Source: a virus
DNA length: 23,576 nt
Virus record (IMG/VR): IMGVR_UViG_3300048084_000001
Location: 1-23,576 of that record
Reading direction: 5' to 3' (one strand)
The notes under the pieces are model-generated. The model worked only from the letters and a program-made list of their open reading frames with translations, was not told the origin of the DNA and did no database searches. Of this stretch, positions 1 through 5,383 are shown piece after piece (the stretch's first letter is position 1; every line of letters begins with the position of its first letter). The translations under genes and the position numbers were made by a program.

Positions 1-35
1 GTCGCCGGACCCGTGGCGGCTGTGCCAAAACCGGT

Positions 36-50
36 AACTCACAGTGAGTT
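36..50. promoter_or_regulatory. 15-bp perfect dyad
   Basis: AACTCAC and GTGAGTT flank a single central base, giving a 7-bp inverted repeat with a 1-nt centre. It lies just beyond the stop codon of the leftmost leftward gene, so it is either an operator for something outside the window or chance. The arms are too short for a terminator and no T-run follows. Confidence 0.25.
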
Positions 51-57
51 TCTTTCG

Positions 58-507
58 TCATCGCCCATGTCGTAAGGGGTCGCGCAAGATTCCGTATTCG
101 TATGGCGATTCCCACATGCGCTCGATGAGTTGTGTGTTGGCTAGGTGGCCGTGGTGTGGGCAGGCGGGGTGGATCTGGAATCCGGAGGCGACGACTACGA
201 AGCCGATGCCGCCTTGGTCTTCCTGTGTGGTGCACCAGCGGAGGTACTCGCAGCAGCAGGGCTTGACCACGTGCTCAGCTCGGGTGGAGGGCTGGCCTGG
301 GTAGGCGTGGCGCCCGAGCTGGAGGGGGCGCCTGTCCTTGCAGATGGGCACGTCACACAGCAGGTGGTGGATGGCCCAGATGTGGCGGGCTGCTGCCTCG
401 TACGCCCCGAGCTCGGCTCGGCTGTAGATGTGGAAGGGGTCGGGGTGGGGTGGGAGTAGGCGGTTGATGTCTGGCCGGCCTAGCGGGGTGAATTGCAGTC
501 TGGTCAC
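58..507 (-). CDS. Cys/His-rich hypothetical protein
   Basis: This 149-aa protein is not a family I recognise. It starts with GTG overlapping the stop of the upstream HNH gene by 4 nt (GTGA), which supports the start and operon membership. It is rich in possible metal ligands: C51 and C56, the run C84-C86, C92, and a cluster with H113, C116, H118, H119 and H121. This spacing suggests one or two structural zinc sites, but no named zinc finger fits. It is soluble, with no signal peptide or membrane segment. It is the last gene of the leftward early operon inside the window. The function is unknown; a nucleic-acid-binding accessory protein is a guess from context. Confidence 0.7.
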   Translation of the reverse strand: MTRLQFTPLGRPDINRLLPPHPDPFHIYSRAELGAYEAAARHIWAIHHLLCDVPICKDRRPLQLGRHAYPGQPSTRAEHVVKPCCCEYLRWCTTQEDQGGIGFVVVASGFQIHPACPHHGHLANTQLIERMWESPYEYGILRDPLRHGR

Positions 508-782
508 CAGGTCCTCCGGTTGGGTTGGGGTGGGGTGGTGGGGCGGTTGGTGTTGCGGTTGCCGGGGCAGTCGTAGCCCAGGCTGGCGGCGTACGCCCTG
601 GTGCTGTGTTCGGCTCGGACGTTGTCCGGATCTAGGGCGAGATCGGGCCTGAGCTCCATGGGGATGACGTGGCCGCCTTCGTTGGCGCCGGCTCCTCCGC
701 AGCGCCAGCAGATGCCTTGGTCTCGGTCGAGCACCCAGGCGCGAAGGCGGCGCCAGCGGCGGGTGCGGCGTACATCACCCAC
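504..782 (-). CDS. Small HNH endonuclease-like protein
   Basis: A 92-aa protein beginning with GTG and overlapping the upstream stop by 8 nt. It resembles the small HNH nucleases of actinophages: an Arg-rich N-terminus, a zinc pair C25/C28 (CWRC), the beta-hairpin His in GGHVIP (H38), and the helix motif DPDNVRAEH (N54, H59), followed by C72 as a possible zinc ligand. HNH proteins cut or nick DNA with a metal ion held by the beta-beta-alpha fold. In phages they often assist packaging and then sit beside the terminase; this one is at the far end of the early operon, so a role in replication or recombination is as likely. The second CxxC of the canonical zinc site is incomplete, so activity is uncertain. 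A longer reading frame upstream is compositionally poor and overlaps another gene. Confidence 0.72.
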   Translation of the reverse strand: MGDVRRTRRWRRLRAWVLDRDQGICWRCGGAGANEGGHVIPMELRPDLALDPDNVRAEHSTRAYAASLGYDCPGNRNTNRPTTPPQPNRRTW

Positions 783-1113
783 TGCTGAGGATGATGGCGA
801 GTCCGGCAGCGATGAGCACGACAAGCAACAGCAGGACGACAGCGTGCCGGCCGATGCCCTGGTGCTCCTCGTCGTCCCAGCCGGGGTACGGCAGACCACG
901 GCGCCAGTAGTGCGAGTGGTCGCCGCCGTCCGAAGAGACCTCCCAGTGGTCGCGGCAGGTGTCACAGGTCCATCTGGTGCGGACTGGGTAGAGGGCGGCG
1001 TCTGGGGGTGTGCAGGGGTGCGGCGGTGTGGGCTGGTAGCTGATGTGGCCGCCGGACTTATCCACAGGCAGCTTGCTGCCCCTGTGGTTGGGCTCCGGGG
1101 ATGAGTTGTTCAT
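775..1113 (-). CDS. C-tail-anchored membrane protein with CxxC
   Basis: This 112-aa protein starts at an ATG preceded by AAGGA about 9 nt upstream. Its N-terminal part is polar and proline-rich, then comes a CxxC pair (C50, C53) near several His residues (H56, H66, H68). A hydrophobic segment at about residues 90-109 ends only three residues before the C-terminus. The layout is that of a tail-anchored inner-membrane protein with a cytoplasmic, perhaps zinc-binding head. It follows the repeat-rich region at 1134-1217 and precedes the HNH gene with an 8-nt overlap. I do not recognise a family. Tethering of replication proteins to the membrane or a host-takeover role would be guesses. Confidence 0.65.
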   Translation of the reverse strand: MNNSSPEPNHRGSKLPVDKSGGHISYQPTPPHPCTPPDAALYPVRTRWTCDTCRDHWEVSSDGGDHSHYWRRGLPYPGWDDEEHQGIGRHAVVLLLLVVLIAAGLAIILSSG

Positions 1114-1133
1114 AGGGTTGGTTCCTTAACTGG

Positions 1134-1217
1134 CTTATAGGGGGGGACGATTTGCCCCCCACTTAGGGGGTACGAATCGTGTTTGTTAGGGGGGACGATT
1201 CGTACTTTCTTAGAGGG
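1134..1217. repeat. Iterated G-tract repeats, origin-like region
   Basis: Four copies of a T(T/A)AG(G)n unit occur on the + strand, with the A before the G-run at 1139, 1165, 1188 and 1212 (spacings 26, 23 and 24 bp). The first and third G-runs are followed by GACGATT. Two inverted repeats are superimposed: GGGGGG 1141-1146 with CCCCCC 1155-1160, and a perfect 11-bp pair GTACGAATCGT 1170-1180 with ACGATTCGTAC 1195-1205. The region fills the only gap between the winged-helix gene and the tail-anchored protein. Iterons beside a replication-type DNA-binding protein suggest an origin or operator; a terminator or G-quadruplex is also possible. Confidence 0.55.
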
Positions 1218-1551
1218 TCAGTTTCCACACCTGACGAGTACCCCGACCTGGCTTATCCACAGCCCTTTGCACAGCCCCTAGACGCACCAATGCGGTGGTG
1301 TGGCGCTTCACCTCGGACTTAATGTTCAGGCGCTTCCGTTCGGCCTCTGGTGAGCCGTCGTCGTGCTCGGGGACCTTCCGGCCGAGTGCTACTGCCAGAT
1401 CCTCCCAGCCGCGCCAGTAGGTCCCTGCGGGCTGGCCGTCGCGGCCTGGTGAGTCCAGCGCCTTGAGCGCCATACGGCACAAGATCTTGTAGGGCCCGGC
1501 GGGCAGGTGTCCCCAGTGGTCGGACACCTCACCCACCAGCCGGGCGCCCAT
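1210..1551 (-). CDS. Winged-helix DNA-binding, replication-type protein
   Basis: A 113-aa protein whose ATG overlaps the RusA stop (ATGA). Its sequence reads as a winged helix: an opening WGHLPAGPYKILCRMAL helix, a conserved aromatic stretch (GTYWRGWEDLAVALGR) and a recognition-helix/wing part (KRHTTALVRLGAVQR, then GRGTRQVWKL). The pattern 'gp-like helix, then W..LA..LG, then L...GAv......G....Y/W.L' is typical of phage replication initiator N-domains and plasmid-type regulators. No helicase or primase motifs follow, so it is a stand-alone DNA-binding module. It ends directly at the iterated G-tract repeats, the arrangement expected of an initiator and its origin or of an autoregulator and its operator. 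The DNA-binding assignment is fairly firm; the replication role is inferred. Confidence 0.75.
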   Translation of the reverse strand: MGARLVGEVSDHWGHLPAGPYKILCRMALKALDSPGRDGQPAGTYWRGWEDLAVALGRKVPEHDDGSPEAERKRLNIKSEVKRHTTALVRLGAVQRAVDKPGRGTRQVWKLTL

Positions 1552-2057
1552 CAGGCCAGCCCGAGCGGCCGAATACGCACTGTGGCGCCGGGGCGGTCCA
1601 GTACGTCACCACCCCGCGTCCATGGCTCCTGTCCGGGGTGTGGAGCGTCGTACTGCTTCTCGGTGAAGCCGGACACCACCTGGGCGTCATTCACGAGCAC
1701 ACCGGCGTCCTGGAGCGCGTCCAGCACGAGCCGTTCTAGCTTGTCCTTGTCGCCGGTCCCGTGGGTGCTCGGCCACACCTGGGCGCCGAGCTTGACCTTC
1801 CGGGCGTTGGCGCCGGTGCCGAAGTGGGATTTCGGGCGCGGGATGGTGAATGTGATTTCGACGTGGATGGGCTGCTGCGGGTCGGCGCGCTCTTCGACAC
1901 AGCGGCGCGCCATCGCTGCGACTTGCTGGCGCCAGCCGCCGTCGTCTACCTGCTCAACGAGTACATGTTTGCGGGTGCCGCGTGCACCGATGCACTTCAT
2001 TGAGCCTTTGGGTTTGGGTAGGCCGTAGACGCGGAATCCCCAGTGACGCGTGATCAT
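1551..2057 (-). CDS. rusA: RusA-family Holliday junction resolvase
   Basis: 168 aa, starting at an ATG with GGAAGG about 7 nt upstream; a longer upstream extension in the same frame has no supporting features. RusA dimers cut four-way DNA junctions symmetrically. The N-terminus carries the beta-strand opening FRVYGLPKPKGSMK and a later strand VEITFTIPRPKSH. The diagnostic motif GDKDKLERLVLDAL (about residues 102-115, with D103, D105 and D113) is followed by VLVNDAQV with D124; RusA proteins use conserved aspartates in exactly these places for metal binding. Length is slightly above that of E. coli RusA. It is coupled to the winged-helix gene downstream by ATGA and lies in the same operon as RecT and the exonuclease, consistent with processing recombination or replication intermediates before packaging. 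Confidence 0.9.
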   Translation of the reverse strand: MITRHWGFRVYGLPKPKGSMKCIGARGTRKHVLVEQVDDGGWRQQVAAMARRCVEERADPQQPIHVEITFTIPRPKSHFGTGANARKVKLGAQVWPSTHGTGDKDKLERLVLDALQDAGVLVNDAQVVSGFTEKQYDAPHPGQEPWTRGGDVLDRPGATVRIRPLGLA

Positions 2058-2087
2058 CTGGCATCCTTCCAGTGGGTTGGGAAGTGG

Positions 2088-2134
2088 TGCGGTCCCCGAC
2101 CGCTCAGCGGGGCGGCTGGCGATCGGGGACCGCA
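2088..2134. repeat. Nested inverted repeat ahead of rusA
   Basis: A perfect 12-bp inverted repeat, TGCGGTCCCCGA (2088-2099) and TCGGGGACCGCA (2123-2134), encloses a second small one, CCGCT/AGCGG (2100-2110). It occupies the 82-bp gap between the 99-aa gene and rusA. As RNA it would form a very stable structure about 30 nt before the rusA start; no T-run follows. An attenuator or partial terminator is the simplest reading. Confidence 0.6.
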
Positions 2135-2139
2135 TCTTG

Positions 2140-2439
2140 CTACGCGGTGGAGGCCGGCCCAACTTCTGGCGGCTGGTCCTCTGGGGTGGAGCGCATCGCC
2201 TCGCCGGACGTAACCCCGGCGTCGATCGTGATAACCAGCCGCTCAGCGGTCGGCTTGTACTCCACATCCCAGGCGGCCGATACGAGCTGCTCGGCGACCT
2301 TCTGGGTCTGGTTGTACGCGTCCAGCTCCCCTTCGGCCTGGGCGTTCGCGTAGGCCATGTCCAGGGCCTCCTGGACGATCGCGACCGCCACCGCCCGGGA
2401 GCCGATGGTGATCCGGCGCGAGCTCTTAGACCTCGACAC
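2140..2439 (-). CDS. Hypothetical early protein (99 aa)
   Basis: A 99-aa protein with a GTG start that overlaps the upstream gene by 14 nt. The N-terminus is basic (MSRSKSSRR), followed by a long predicted helix (about residues 16-55) rich in Ala, Glu and Gln, then a beta-like segment WDVEYKPTAERLVITIDAG and an acidic, Pro-rich tail. No family is recognised. Its position in the early operon, between the gene after the frameshifted pair and rusA, suggests a DNA-metabolism accessory or regulatory role. It is followed by the strong inverted repeat at 2088-2134, so it may end a transcription sub-unit. Confidence 0.65.
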   Translation of the reverse strand: MSRSKSSRRITIGSRAVAVAIVQEALDMAYANAQAEGELDAYNQTQKVAEQLVSAAWDVEYKPTAERLVITIDAGVTSGEAMRSTPEDQPPEVGPASTA

Positions 2440-2764
2440 TGTCGCCCTCCTCGATCGGACCGCCGTCCGCCTCGTCCAGCGGGAGCATGGCCTTGCCCGT
2501 GCGCTCGGTGAACGCCTTCTCCAGCTCGGCCTCCAGGTACGACGGGGCGTTCCCGTCCGTGGTGAGCACCTCCACGCGCCGGATGCGCACCAGCGGGGTG
2601 GTGGTGCCCTTGTCGAAGTTGGTGGTTTGCGAGGGCACGTCGAACACGACCCAGCAGCCCAGCATCAGGGTGTGGTCGGCGCGGATCTCGTCGGCGTAGT
2701 CGTCCAGACCGTTCCACTCCTCGCCCCCGGGGAGCTTGCTACTCAGCTTCACTTTCTCGCTCAC
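2426..2764 (-). CDS. Hypothetical acidic protein (112 aa)
   Basis: 112 aa from a GTG codon with an AG-rich stretch (GAAAGAGAG) upstream. It overlaps the -1 frame extension of the preceding gene by 26 nt. The protein is acidic, with beta-rich segments (TLMLGCWVVFDVP, PLVRIRRVEVLTT) and a helical ERTGKAMLPLDEADGG part near the C-terminus. I see no catalytic motif, membrane segment or zinc site. No function can be assigned. The overlap with the presumed chaperone extension suggests translational coupling to it. Confidence 0.65.
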   Translation of the reverse strand: MSEKVKLSSKLPGGEEWNGLDDYADEIRADHTLMLGCWVVFDVPSQTTNFDKGTTTPLVRIRRVEVLTTDGNAPSYLEAELEKAFTERTGKAMLPLDEADGGPIEEGDSVEV

Positions 2765-3271
2765 TGCGGTCTCTCTTTCGGTTGGTCAGGTGATACGTGA
2801 GCCACGCCAGTTCGGCCGGCGTGGAGTCTCTGAGGGCGCTGGGCGGGAACCCCGTCAGCAGCGCCAGGCGGGTCAGCTCGGAAGTGAGGAGACCGGCCCC
2901 GACGTAGGGTCCGTGACGGGCTCCGGCACCTCTACAGGGTCATCGCCCATCAGTTCGGACTGTTCCTGGATAGCGGCGGCGTCGTCGTTGCGGGCGCGCT
3001 GCACGGCGGCGTCCTGGGCTTCCCGGGTGAGGCGCTCGGTGAGCTGCCGGAACAGGTGGCCGACGTCTTTCGGCCGGAGCATCTTCACCTCGTTCCACGT
3101 GGTGGCTGGGTCGCGCTGCTTGAGGGCGTACCAGACCAGGGCGGGGCCGGCCTCCATGGCCATGTCAGTGACGTCGACGCCGGTTGCTGCCTTGATGGCG
3201 AAGATGACGGCGTAGGGCAGGTCGTCCACGTCGTCCAACTGGAGGTCGTCGGGGATGGTGGGTTTGGGCAT
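2739..3271 (-). CDS. Predicted -1 frameshift fusion (GT-like chaperone)
   Basis: Past the zero-frame stop (2873-2875) the -1 frame stays open to TAG at 2739-2741 and encodes a convincing protein segment: LTSELTRLALLTGFPPSA, then LRDSTPAELAWLTYHLTNRK. This matches the 'L..l...G.pP..l..lt..EL..L..h' shape of actinophage chaperone extensions. The -1 frame first opens after a TGA near 2942, so the shift must occur between about 2941 and 2876. The best slip candidate is TCG GGG CCG (2902-2894), where Gly-tRNA on GGG re-pairs perfectly one base back; the CCT at 2908-2906 can also re-pair with CCC. Slipping at GGG gives a product of about 177 aa. It is in no single ORF because it spans two frames. 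Confidence 0.5.
2873..3271 (-). CDS. Tail assembly chaperone-like protein (G-like, zero frame)
   Basis: 132 aa, starting at an ATG (TGAATG junction, GAGGAG upstream). The N-terminal half has the pattern of phage tail assembly chaperones: an LDDVDDLPYAVIFAIKAATG opening, then a hydrophobic helix PALVWYALKQ followed by RDPATTWNEVKML. In the family this corresponds to 'ali.laLrR.dP..T.eev..L'. The C-terminal 45 residues are charged, then acidic and Pro-rich, as in a linker. These proteins coat the tape measure during tail assembly. The downstream -1 frame carries a second conserved-looking segment (see the fusion entry), which strengthens the call. The location is odd: it lies in the early DNA-metabolism operon about 12 kb from the tape measure gene. 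The family call rests on pattern recognition, not a search. Confidence 0.6.
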   Translation of the reverse strand: MPKPTIPDDLQLDDVDDLPYAVIFAIKAATGVDVTDMAMEAGPALVWYALKQRDPATTWNEVKMLRPKDVGHLFRQLTERLTREAQDAAVQRARNDDAAAIQEQSELMGDDPVEVPEPVTDPTSGPVSSLPS

Positions 3272-3586
3272 TCAGGGCTCCTCGGTTGGTAGGGGTAGCT
3301 GGGTGGGGCGGGGGATCTCGGAGCAGACGACCTGATGCCTGATCCACATCGTTTCGCCCACCTCGGGGCGGTTGGAGATCCGGGCAACGAGCTTCTGATC
3401 CATCACGGTGCAGGCGATGTCCGCGCGGCGGTCCCCGAGAGGCGCCGGGCGCATACCGACCTCCACGGCGTCGGTGGGTGTCAGGAACGCCTTCCTGACG
3501 GGCTGGGCGCACTTCAGGCACTCGCCCCTATCCCAGGGCGGGAACTCCGGCGTGCGGGGCGCTGGGCGCCGGAAGCGCCTAGCCAC
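3272..3586 (-). CDS. Cys-containing hypothetical protein (104 aa)
   Basis: 104 aa from a GTG codon that overlaps the upstream stop by 8 nt. The N-terminus is basic and Pro-rich (MARRFRRPAPRT), followed by a CxxC pair at C23/C26 (GECLKC), with two further cysteines at C59 and C88. Four well-spaced cysteines could form a zinc ribbon, although C59 and C88 are not in a knuckle motif. The C-terminus is Pro-rich. It lies directly before the tail chaperone-like gene (TGAATG). No family is recognised. Confidence 0.65.
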   Translation of the reverse strand: MARRFRRPAPRTPEFPPWDRGECLKCAQPVRKAFLTPTDAVEVGMRPAPLGDRRADIACTVMDQKLVARISNRPEVGETMWIRHQVVCSEIPRPTQLPLPTEEP

Positions 3587-3746
3587 GCTGGAACCCTGCG
3601 CACGCCGTGTGGCGCAGCGCTCTCCCGAACGCCCGGGCGTGGGTGGGGTGGATCTGCTGCCAGGTGCACGAGCAGCATTCGGAGACCCACGGGAGATCCG
3701 GGAAGCTGGCCAGGTCGCGACGCTTGAACACTCGCCTACGTGCCAC
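3579..3746 (-). CDS. Small Cys/His protein (55 aa)
   Basis: A 55-aa product from GTG with GAGG 5 nt upstream. It overlaps the upstream gene by 11 nt and the downstream gene by 8 nt, the style of every junction in this operon. After a basic N-terminus it has C24, C25 and C27 (ECCSC), H33, H36, H46 and C49, enough ligands for one zinc site (for example C24 or C25/C27 with H46/C49). A longer frame running upstream on the same strand is a shadow of the preceding gene. Function unknown; a small zinc-binding regulator or DNA-binding protein is possible. Confidence 0.6.
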   Translation of the reverse strand: MARRRVFKRRDLASFPDLPWVSECCSCTWQQIHPTHARAFGRALRHTACAGFQRG

Positions 3747-4002
3747 GTCGGCCTCGCTTCGGCCGGTCCAGGATCTCCATCCGGTCCGCAACGTCCAGCA
3801 TGTTCGTGGCCATCTCCCGGATAGCCAGGTGGTGCCGCACCCGGAACGTGGCAACGATCTTGTTGTCCGCGACCACCCGCATGTACACCCGGTCGTCGAC
3901 CCGCACGAAGTCCACGCCGTCGGCGGGGCCCAGCGGCTGGCCGTGGATCTGGGCCAGGTCGATCGTGTGCTCGGCCTGCTCCAGGCGCTCACGGATGCCC
4001 AT
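3736..4002 (-). CDS. Hypothetical protein (88 aa)
   Basis: 88 aa from the ATG at 4002, within a TGATG junction with the 16-codon ORF upstream. An in-frame extension to 4080 would overlap the recT 3' end and has low-complexity content, so it is rejected. The protein begins with a helix (GIRERLEQAEHTIDLAQ), has a beta-like centre (VDFVRVDDRVYMRVVADNKIV) and ends with a helix containing REMATNMLDVADRMEIL and a basic tail. No family is recognised. Being next to recT it may take part in recombination, but nothing in the sequence proves this. Confidence 0.65.
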   Translation of the reverse strand: MGIRERLEQAEHTIDLAQIHGQPLGPADGVDFVRVDDRVYMRVVADNKIVATFRVRHHLAIREMATNMLDVADRMEILDRPKRGRRGT

Positions 4003-4052
4003 CAGTTCTGCCCCGCCCGGAGCTGGGCCAGGGTCAGCGCACCGTTGATCAC
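4002..4052 (-). CDS. 16-codon ORF bridging recT and next gene
   Basis: A GTG that overlaps the recT stop (GTGA) opens a frame encoding MINGALTLAQLRAGQN, ending at a TGA that overlaps the next gene's ATG (TGATG). Both junctions have the form used by true neighbours in this genome. GGGGAGG lies 5-11 nt before the GTG. It may be a translated coupler or a tiny peptide gene rather than a functional protein; chance cannot be excluded. Confidence 0.3.
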   Translation of the reverse strand: MINGALTLAQLRAGQN

Positions 4053-5383
4053 GTCTGGCCTCCCCACTCGGCCGCCGCACGCTGCACCAACTGCTCCAGT
4101 TCGTCGCGCGTGCTCAGCCCGTTCACGGCCCGGATCAGCTTGTCCCCGTCGCCGGACGTGAGCGTGCTCCAGGTCTCGACCTGGCGACCCAGCAGAGCCG
4201 AGCTGGTGTGCAGCCGCTCGGCCCGGTCGGTCACCCCGAGCGCGTTGAACGCGGCCAGCAGCAGGCGGCGCTTCCCGGCGCTCAACGGCGGGTCGTTCTC
4301 CTCAACGGGGCCGCCGGCCTGGCCGAACTGCTCCTGGGCTTCCTGCATGTGCTGCTTGAAGCGGCCCTGCAGGTACGACTCGTCCGAACCGGTAGCAGCC
4401 ACATCCTCGGCCGAGCCGTCACCCTCGCTGTCCACGATCTCGGCGTCGTAGACCTCGTCCGGCTCGGTGCCAGGCTCGGTCAGGAACGCGACAGCGTCAG
4501 CACCGGCGAGCTCACGCTCTGCGTACTCCTCCCGGGAGCTGGGGCCGGCGGGTGAGCTGGTGCTCTGGTTACCCAACCCCTCCCCAGGGGTTTGGCCCGC
4601 CGGCTCCTCCTCACCCGGAAGCGGGACCTCGGGAGGCGCCACGCTGTCGGGCGTAGGGGTGGCGGCCGGTGCAGGGGTCTCGGCCGTACCGGAACCGACC
4701 GCCGGACGAGAGGCTACCCGCTTCGACGCACGCGACACCTTCTCCGTGGCCGGAGTGGGCGCGCTGGACGGGACGGCGTCCTCGTCCTGGACCTCCTCCG
4801 ACGTGGCCAGACCATGGGTGATGTCCGGGAACATGTCGTTGATGAGCTCGGCGGTAGCGCGTGCCTTCAGCATCTGCCGGGGGTGCTTCTGCCAGTTCTT
4901 CTTCCCGGTCAGCCCGGCAACCGTGGCCATAGCCAGAGTCCATGTGACTGTGGACGGCTCCCCGTAGATCGGCTCCCCGGTCTCCGGGTGACGCCACAGC
5001 AGGCGCCGCCCGGTGGCGGTAGCCGAACCCCCGTCACCCACAACGGTGAGCAGGTGCCCCTTCTCCAGCACCATCGCCCGCTTATGTTCGGCCGTCAGCG
5101 AGGGGCGGCCGTCGATCACGTGGACCTGGTTGAGGGCCTGCATGGGTGGCATGTCGAGCTCTCGACCGAACAGGATCGCGGCGGCCACAGCAGCAGGCTT
5201 GCCCCGCAGCGCGGCCGGTACGAAGTCGGTGTTCGATACCTGCTCGGCGAGCGAGCTCACCGGCCCGATGACCAGGGCCCAGTCGTCGGTCTTCTGCCGG
5301 GGTGGCGTGACTCGGGCTGCTGGCACCTGCGGTAGGCGCTCCCCACCGACCTGCGGGGACTGTAGTTCCATCTCGCTACTCAC
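4049..5383 (-). CDS. recT: RecT-family single-strand annealing protein, extended
   Basis: 444 aa from GTG at 5383, chosen because GGAGG lies 9 nt upstream and the start overlaps the exonuclease stop by 8 nt. RecT anneals complementary single strands after a 5'-3' exonuclease has resected DNA. The core (about residues 35-195) holds the typical features: FGRELDMPPMQALNQVHVIDGRPSL, then AEHKRAMVL, and near its end the family signature HPRQMLKARATAELINDMFPDI. Residues about 200-355 are an Ala/Pro/Glu/Ser-rich disordered linker. The C-terminal 80 or so residues form a separate helical module (SAGKRRLLLAAFNALGV..., RLHTSSALLGRQV, LTSGDGDKLI). Most RecT proteins are near 270-330 aa, so the linker and extra domain are unusual. 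It pairs with the upstream exonuclease. Confidence 0.93.
   Translation of the reverse strand: MSSEMELQSPQVGGERLPQVPAARVTPPRQKTDDWALVIGPVSSLAEQVSNTDFVPAALRGKPAAVAAAILFGRELDMPPMQALNQVHVIDGRPSLTAEHKRAMVLEKGHLLTVVGDGGSATATGRRLLWRHPETGEPIYGEPSTVTWTLAMATVAGLTGKKNWQKHPRQMLKARATAELINDMFPDITHGLATSEEVQDEDAVPSSAPTPATEKVSRASKRVASRPAVGSGTAETPAPAATPTPDSVAPPEVPLPGEEEPAGQTPGEGLGNQSTSSPAGPSSREEYAERELAGADAVAFLTEPGTEPDEVYDAEIVDSEGDGSAEDVAATGSDESYLQGRFKQHMQEAQEQFGQAGGPVEENDPPLSAGKRRLLLAAFNALGVTDRAERLHTSSALLGRQVETWSTLTSGDGDKLIRAVNGLSTRDELEQLVQRAAAEWGGQT

Noticed and set aside
36-50. The 15-bp dyad as a transcription terminator
   Set aside because: Arms of 7 bp with a 1-nt centre cannot form a good RNA hairpin, and no T-run follows.
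2058-2717. In-frame upstream extension of RusA to 388 aa
   Set aside because: The extension is a shadow of two other genes, is Arg/Pro-rich, and the ATG at 2057 has a good ribosome site and gives the normal RusA length.
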